Source: OCS155 cluster bacterium AG-422-J23 (lineage in GTDB: Bacteria; Actinomycetota; Acidimicrobiia; Actinomarinales; Actinomarinaceae). From it: a DNA stretch of 64,000 nucleotides. The stretch is taken from the NCBI GenBank assembly GCA_003213625.1, contig QCMT01000001.1:256001-320000 (forward strand). Direction: 5' to 3'. The translations under genes were made by a program, and so were the position numbers. The notes beneath the pieces were generated by a model. The model had not been told where the DNA came from and did no database searches. It saw only the letters and a list, made by a program, of their open reading frames with translations. Shown one piece after another: positions 61,231 through 64,000 of the stretch; positions within the stretch are counted from its first letter, which is position 1, and each line of letters begins with the position of its first letter.

Positions 61231-61818
61231 ATGGTTTCTGAAAAACAAAAAAATATTTTAAATTTTATAAATATATTTATCGAAAAGAATGGATATGCGC
61301 CATCAGTAAGAGAAATTTGCGAAGGAGTAGGTCTTAAATCAACAAGCACAGTCCAATATCACCTTGAAAAACTCATCCAATCGGGATTACTCCAAAAAAA
61401 CTATAAAAAATCTCGTGCATTGACTGTAAACAACCAACTATCGAATAAAAAAATTCCGATACTAGGAGAAATTGCTGCAGGGTCTTTACTTATGGCTGAA
61501 GAAAACATTATAGGAACTGTGAATTATCCAGATACTGATGAAAAATCTGATCTATTTGCTTTATCAGTTTCAGGAGATTCGATGATCGATGAGGGAATTC
61601 ATGAAAAAGATTTAGTTATTATTAATAAAAATGAACCAATTAAAAATGGAGATATAGGTGCATTTCTTATAAATAATTCAGAAGGTACTATTAAATTTCT
61701 CAAAAATATTGAAGGTAGACAATACCTAGTACCTGCAAATAAGAACTATGAAAAAATTCCAGTTAATGAAAATATACAACCTATAGGCAAAGTTGTTTCG
61801 TTAATTAGAGATATGTAA
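61231..61818 (+). CDS. lexA: LexA repressor
   Basis: SOS repressor with self-cleavage. 195 residues. N-terminal winged helix (1-65) with GYAPSVREICEGVGLKSTSTVQYHLEKL near 21-48; cleavage site Ala83-Gly84 in IAAGSLL; catalytic Ser117 in VSGDSMID and Lys155 in GTIKFLKN. A good LexA operator lies in the promoter. Divergent from the LysM gene; convergent with dapF, overlapping it by 14 bases at the 3' end. An hflX gene, usually next door, is absent. Confidence 0.96.
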   Translation: MVSEKQKNILNFINIFIEKNGYAPSVREICEGVGLKSTSTVQYHLEKLIQSGLLQKNYKKSRALTVNNQLSNKKIPILGEIAAGSLLMAEENIIGTVNYPDTDEKSDLFALSVSGDSMIDEGIHEKDLVIINKNEPIKNGDIGAFLINNSEGTIKFLKNIEGRQYLVPANKNYEKIPVNENIQPIGKVVSLIRDM

Positions 61819-62536
61819 CTTCACCTTTAAGATACAATTTTTCTTTATCATAAGATACTTCGAGCTCTCCACCAGGATATAAAACGATTGCATTATCATC
61901 AACTTTGTTAATTTCTCTTAAATAAGTAAACAAAGCTAAAGCTCCAGAACCACAAGCGTCTGTTTCGCCAACTCCCCTTTCGTTTACTCTTGCGTAAATA
62001 AATTTGCGTTCAACAACTGAAAAGATTTCAATATTTATACCATTAGAAAATAGATCATCTTTTCTGGCATTTAGTGAAAATTTCTCAAGATCAAATTTTT
62101 CTACATCATCGACCTCAACCATAAGATGAGGATTTCCAACTTCACTAGTCGTACATATATAACTATCAATTTCGATACTCGCACCAGTCGTAGGAATAGG
62201 TGCTTCAATTTTTACATAATCGTTTTCTACAAATGCTTTTATATCACCAACTGGAGCTTTAACAATCAAATTTTTAGTGTCCACTATGTTATTGTCTACT
62301 GCAAATTTTGCTGTACAACGCACACCATTTACACATAGTTCAGCAGGAGTTCCATCATTATTAAAATAGTGCATTTTCACTGTTGAACTGTCTATACCCT
62401 CTACCAATATGACTCCATCAATAGGAAAAAGTGAATCACTTACAATTGAAATAATTTCTATATCTGACAAGTCTCGATCGTACTCAGTACATATAAAATC
62501 ATTCCCTGTTCCTGACATATAAGATTCATTTACCAT
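61805..62536 (-). CDS. dapF: Diaminopimelate epimerase
   Basis: Converts LL- to meso-diaminopimelate for lysine and peptidoglycan. 243 residues, a little shorter than most (about 275). MSGTGNDFI near 7-15 and the two catalytic Cys are present: the first in PAELCVNGVRCTAK near 71-84 (most homologues have CGNG), the second in ERGVGETDACGSGALAL near 198-214. It overlaps lexA at its end and miaA at its start by 11 bases. Confidence 0.94.
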   Translation of the reverse strand: MVNESYMSGTGNDFICTEYDRDLSDIEIISIVSDSLFPIDGVILVEGIDSSTVKMHYFNNDGTPAELCVNGVRCTAKFAVDNNIVDTKNLIVKAPVGDIKAFVENDYVKIEAPIPTTGASIEIDSYICTTSEVGNPHLMVEVDDVEKFDLEKFSLNARKDDLFSNGINIEIFSVVERKFIYARVNERGVGETDACGSGALALFTYLREINKVDDNAIVLYPGGELEVSYDKEKLYLKGEVTYL

Positions 62537-63353
62537 CTATAATCGTTTCCATTTCTTTACGAATAACTTTTTCATCATCGGTGTCAACAATTTTTATTCT
62601 ATCTTCTTGTTTAAACCATGTAAGTTGTTTTTTAGCTAACCTGTTAGTTTTTAAATTAATATTTTCTGCAAGGTCATTACTTAAATTCATTCCAATAGCT
62701 TGTAATACAGTTTTAGAAGGATTGGTAATGGAATTCATCTCATCTATGACCCCTTGTTGTATCATTTCATCAGTTCGTTTACTAATTCTGTTTTTATAAT
62801 CAGGATGATTCCAAAATATACCAACAATATTTTCTGGTATGTTTATTGGCGGAAAAACATACTTTACATCTTCTAAAATTGAATTCTCAATATTACGTAT
62901 AAGTCTTCTTTTATTAATTTCAACATCTGGGGTTTTAATTTCATACATTTCATGGAACTTTAGTAATTGATCAACATTCAATTGTTCTAATTCAGATCTT
63001 ATAGCTGGATCAGTAGGTCTAAACTCAAAACTATTAATAAGCGAACGAAAATACAAACCGGTACCACCAACAACAAGATAATCTTTTTCAAAGGATTTTT
63101 CTGGAATTTCCATCTCGATTAGATAATTGAGATAATCTACAACAGAAAAATTTTGATCAGGTTCAGCTATATCAAGACCGTAATATAAAACCTGTGATCT
63201 CATTACATCATTTGGCTTAGCAGTGAGAATATCCAATCCCTTGTAAACTGCCATTGAATCCAAGGAAATTATATCAAAGCTTCTTTCAATAGCAATTTCG
63301 TGAGCAAGTCTTGATTTTCCTGATGCAGTAATCCCTGTAAGAAAATAAAGCAA
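62526..63353 (-). CDS. miaA: tRNA dimethylallyltransferase
   Basis: Adds the isopentenyl group to A37 of tRNAs reading UNN codons. 275 residues, shorter than most (about 300). P-loop GITASGKSRLAHE near 7-19, SLDSMAVYKGLDILTAKPN near 31-49 and VGGTGLYFRSLI near 97-108, plus TKRQLTWF-like KKQLTWFKQEDRI near the end. Works with MiaB, encoded two bases upstream. The dapF-miaA-miaB order is actinobacterial. Confidence 0.95.
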   Translation of the reverse strand: MLYFLTGITASGKSRLAHEIAIERSFDIISLDSMAVYKGLDILTAKPNDVMRSQVLYYGLDIAEPDQNFSVVDYLNYLIEMEIPEKSFEKDYLVVGGTGLYFRSLINSFEFRPTDPAIRSELEQLNVDQLLKFHEMYEIKTPDVEINKRRLIRNIENSILEDVKYVFPPINIPENIVGIFWNHPDYKNRISKRTDEMIQQGVIDEMNSITNPSKTVLQAIGMNLSNDLAENINLKTNRLAKKQLTWFKQEDRIKIVDTDDEKVIRKEMETIIDGK

Positions 63354-63355
63354 GA

Positions 63356-64000
63356 TTACAAAGTTGCTTTCAAGAAAAAAGGTGTGGAATCATATATATT
63401 CACATTTAAAAGTTTGCCAATATTTTCACTACTAGATTCGAGATGAACTATATGACCACCTTCTATACGACCTGTAAGAATATTGTTATCTTTTTTTGAG
63501 ACTTTCTCTACAAGCATCGTTTGTTTCGTATTTTCGTATCTTTTATACCTTTTTTCGCTGATTTCAGTTTGTCTAATTTTTAATCTCATAAATCTATCAT
63601 CTATAATGTCTTTTTCAACAAACTGATCGACATAATCGGATGCAACTGTCCCAGGTCTAGGTGAAAATTTAAACATATAAATGAGGTCAAATTCAGCATA
63701 ATTAACTACATCCATTGTTTGTTGAAAGTCATCCTCGTTTTCACCAGGAAAGCCAACAATAACATCAGATGATATGGACACGTTAGGAATTAATGATTTA
63801 ATTAAATCTACTTTTTCAAGGAATCTCTTTTGGTTATAACCTCTATGCATTGAAGATAATATTTTATTACTTCCACTTTGGAGTGGAATATGAATTTGAT
63901 TCGCTACTTTTGGTAAGTCTGCAACGGCTTTTAATGTTTCTATCTTAAAATCTTTGGGATGTGGTGATGTAAATCTAATTCGTTCAATACCATCAATTTC
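63356..64000 (-). CDS. miaB: tRNA-2-methylthio-N6-dimethylallyladenosine synthase (partial)
   Basis: Radical-SAM methylthiotransferase that acts on MiaA's product. The gene runs off the right edge, so only the C-terminal 214 residues are here. Visible are RIRFTSPHPKDF, IHIPLQSGSNKILSSMHRGY and DVIVGFPGENEDDF of the radical SAM core, PRPGTVAS, and the final TRAM domain (about the last 65 residues, KQTMLVEKVSKKDNNILTGR). The iron-sulfur Cys cluster lies outside the window. Confidence 0.95.
   Translation of the reverse strand, partial: EIDGIERIRFTSPHPKDFKIETLKAVADLPKVANQIHIPLQSGSNKILSSMHRGYNQKRFLEKVDLIKSLIPNVSISSDVIVGFPGENEDDFQQTMDVVNYAEFDLIYMFKFSPRPGTVASDYVDQFVEKDIIDDRFMRLKIRQTEISEKRYKRYENTKQTMLVEKVSKKDNNILTGRIEGGHIVHLESSSENIGKLLNVNIYDSTPFFLKATL

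Overview
This is a gene-dense, AT-rich (about one third G+C by eye) bacterial chromosome segment with no sign of a plasmid, prophage, insertion sequence, rRNA operon or CRISPR array. The gene content and order point to an actinobacterium with a small streamlined genome. Markers are an actinobacterial mIHF-like gene next to gmk, a thrS/pgsA/acyltransferase/PimA-like block for phosphatidylinositol mannoside lipids, two F420-type LLM flavin oxidoreductases, and long blocks collinear with Mycobacterium tuberculosis (nusB-efp...mltG-ruvX-alaS...aspS...hisS...relA-secF-secD-yajC...yebC-pdxT-pdxS...pimA...pgsA...thrS, then dut...nrdR-LysM-lexA...dapF-miaA-miaB). Low G+C, tiny intergenic gaps and overlapping convergent gene ends fit a marine planktonic lineage such as the Actinomarinales. 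That placement is inference.

Layout. 1-30396 is almost one continuous minus-strand run of housekeeping genes: riboflavin synthesis (ribBA partial, ribE, ribD), rpe, fmt, def, a short PriA, coaBC, rpoZ, gmk, mIHF, nusB, efp, mltG, ruvX, three aminoacyl-tRNA synthetases, rsh, the SecDF-YajC complex, tgt/queA, a small Holliday-junction-resolvase-like nuclease, yebC, pdxT/pdxS, PIM-type lipid genes and thrS. 30473-33925 is a mixed region with an orphan HTH protein, cyclophilin, a thioesterase, small membrane proteins and an LLM oxidoreductase. 34032-43782 holds two DUF3048 envelope proteins and a complete glycine cleavage operon (H, T, split P) flanked by an SDR and an aldehyde dehydrogenase. 43804-49432 has GH1/DoxX/glpK, small membrane proteins, a TauE/SafE permease and a second LLM enzyme. 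49504-52388 is a plus-strand operon of a degenerate PanB-like protein, a 45-residue membrane peptide, a gamma-glutamyltransferase-like enzyme and an ABM-like protein. 52512-57065 has a serine hydrolase, a DUF4349 lipoprotein, a DUF1295 membrane enzyme, a cupin and an MFS exporter. 57074-58872 carries tRNA-Val, SRAP, a peptidase E-like enzyme, tRNA-Cys and tRNA-Gly. 59353-64000 has dut, a bitopic unknown, nrdR, LysM, lexA, dapF, miaA and partial miaB. No stretch longer than 300 bases lacks a gene.

How it works together. The left half is core translation, secretion, cofactor and envelope-lipid biosynthesis organised as overlapping operons (ATGA, TAATG junctions). Many genes that start a transcript have a TAnnnT -10 box placed 6-7 nt before the start codon, with no room for a ribosome binding site, which indicates leaderless transcription; some internal operon genes instead have Shine-Dalgarno sequences. 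lexA and nrdR carry plausible self-operators.

Points most worth a second look: the ruvC-ruvA-ruvB slot between yebC and queA/yajC is occupied only by an Hjc-like nuclease; PriA is cut down to 451 residues with no helicase or zinc motifs; a PanB-like protein has lost most of its catalytic residues but heads an operon; tRNA-Val(GAC) appears to carry C33; and several divergent promoters are packed into 16-21 bp.
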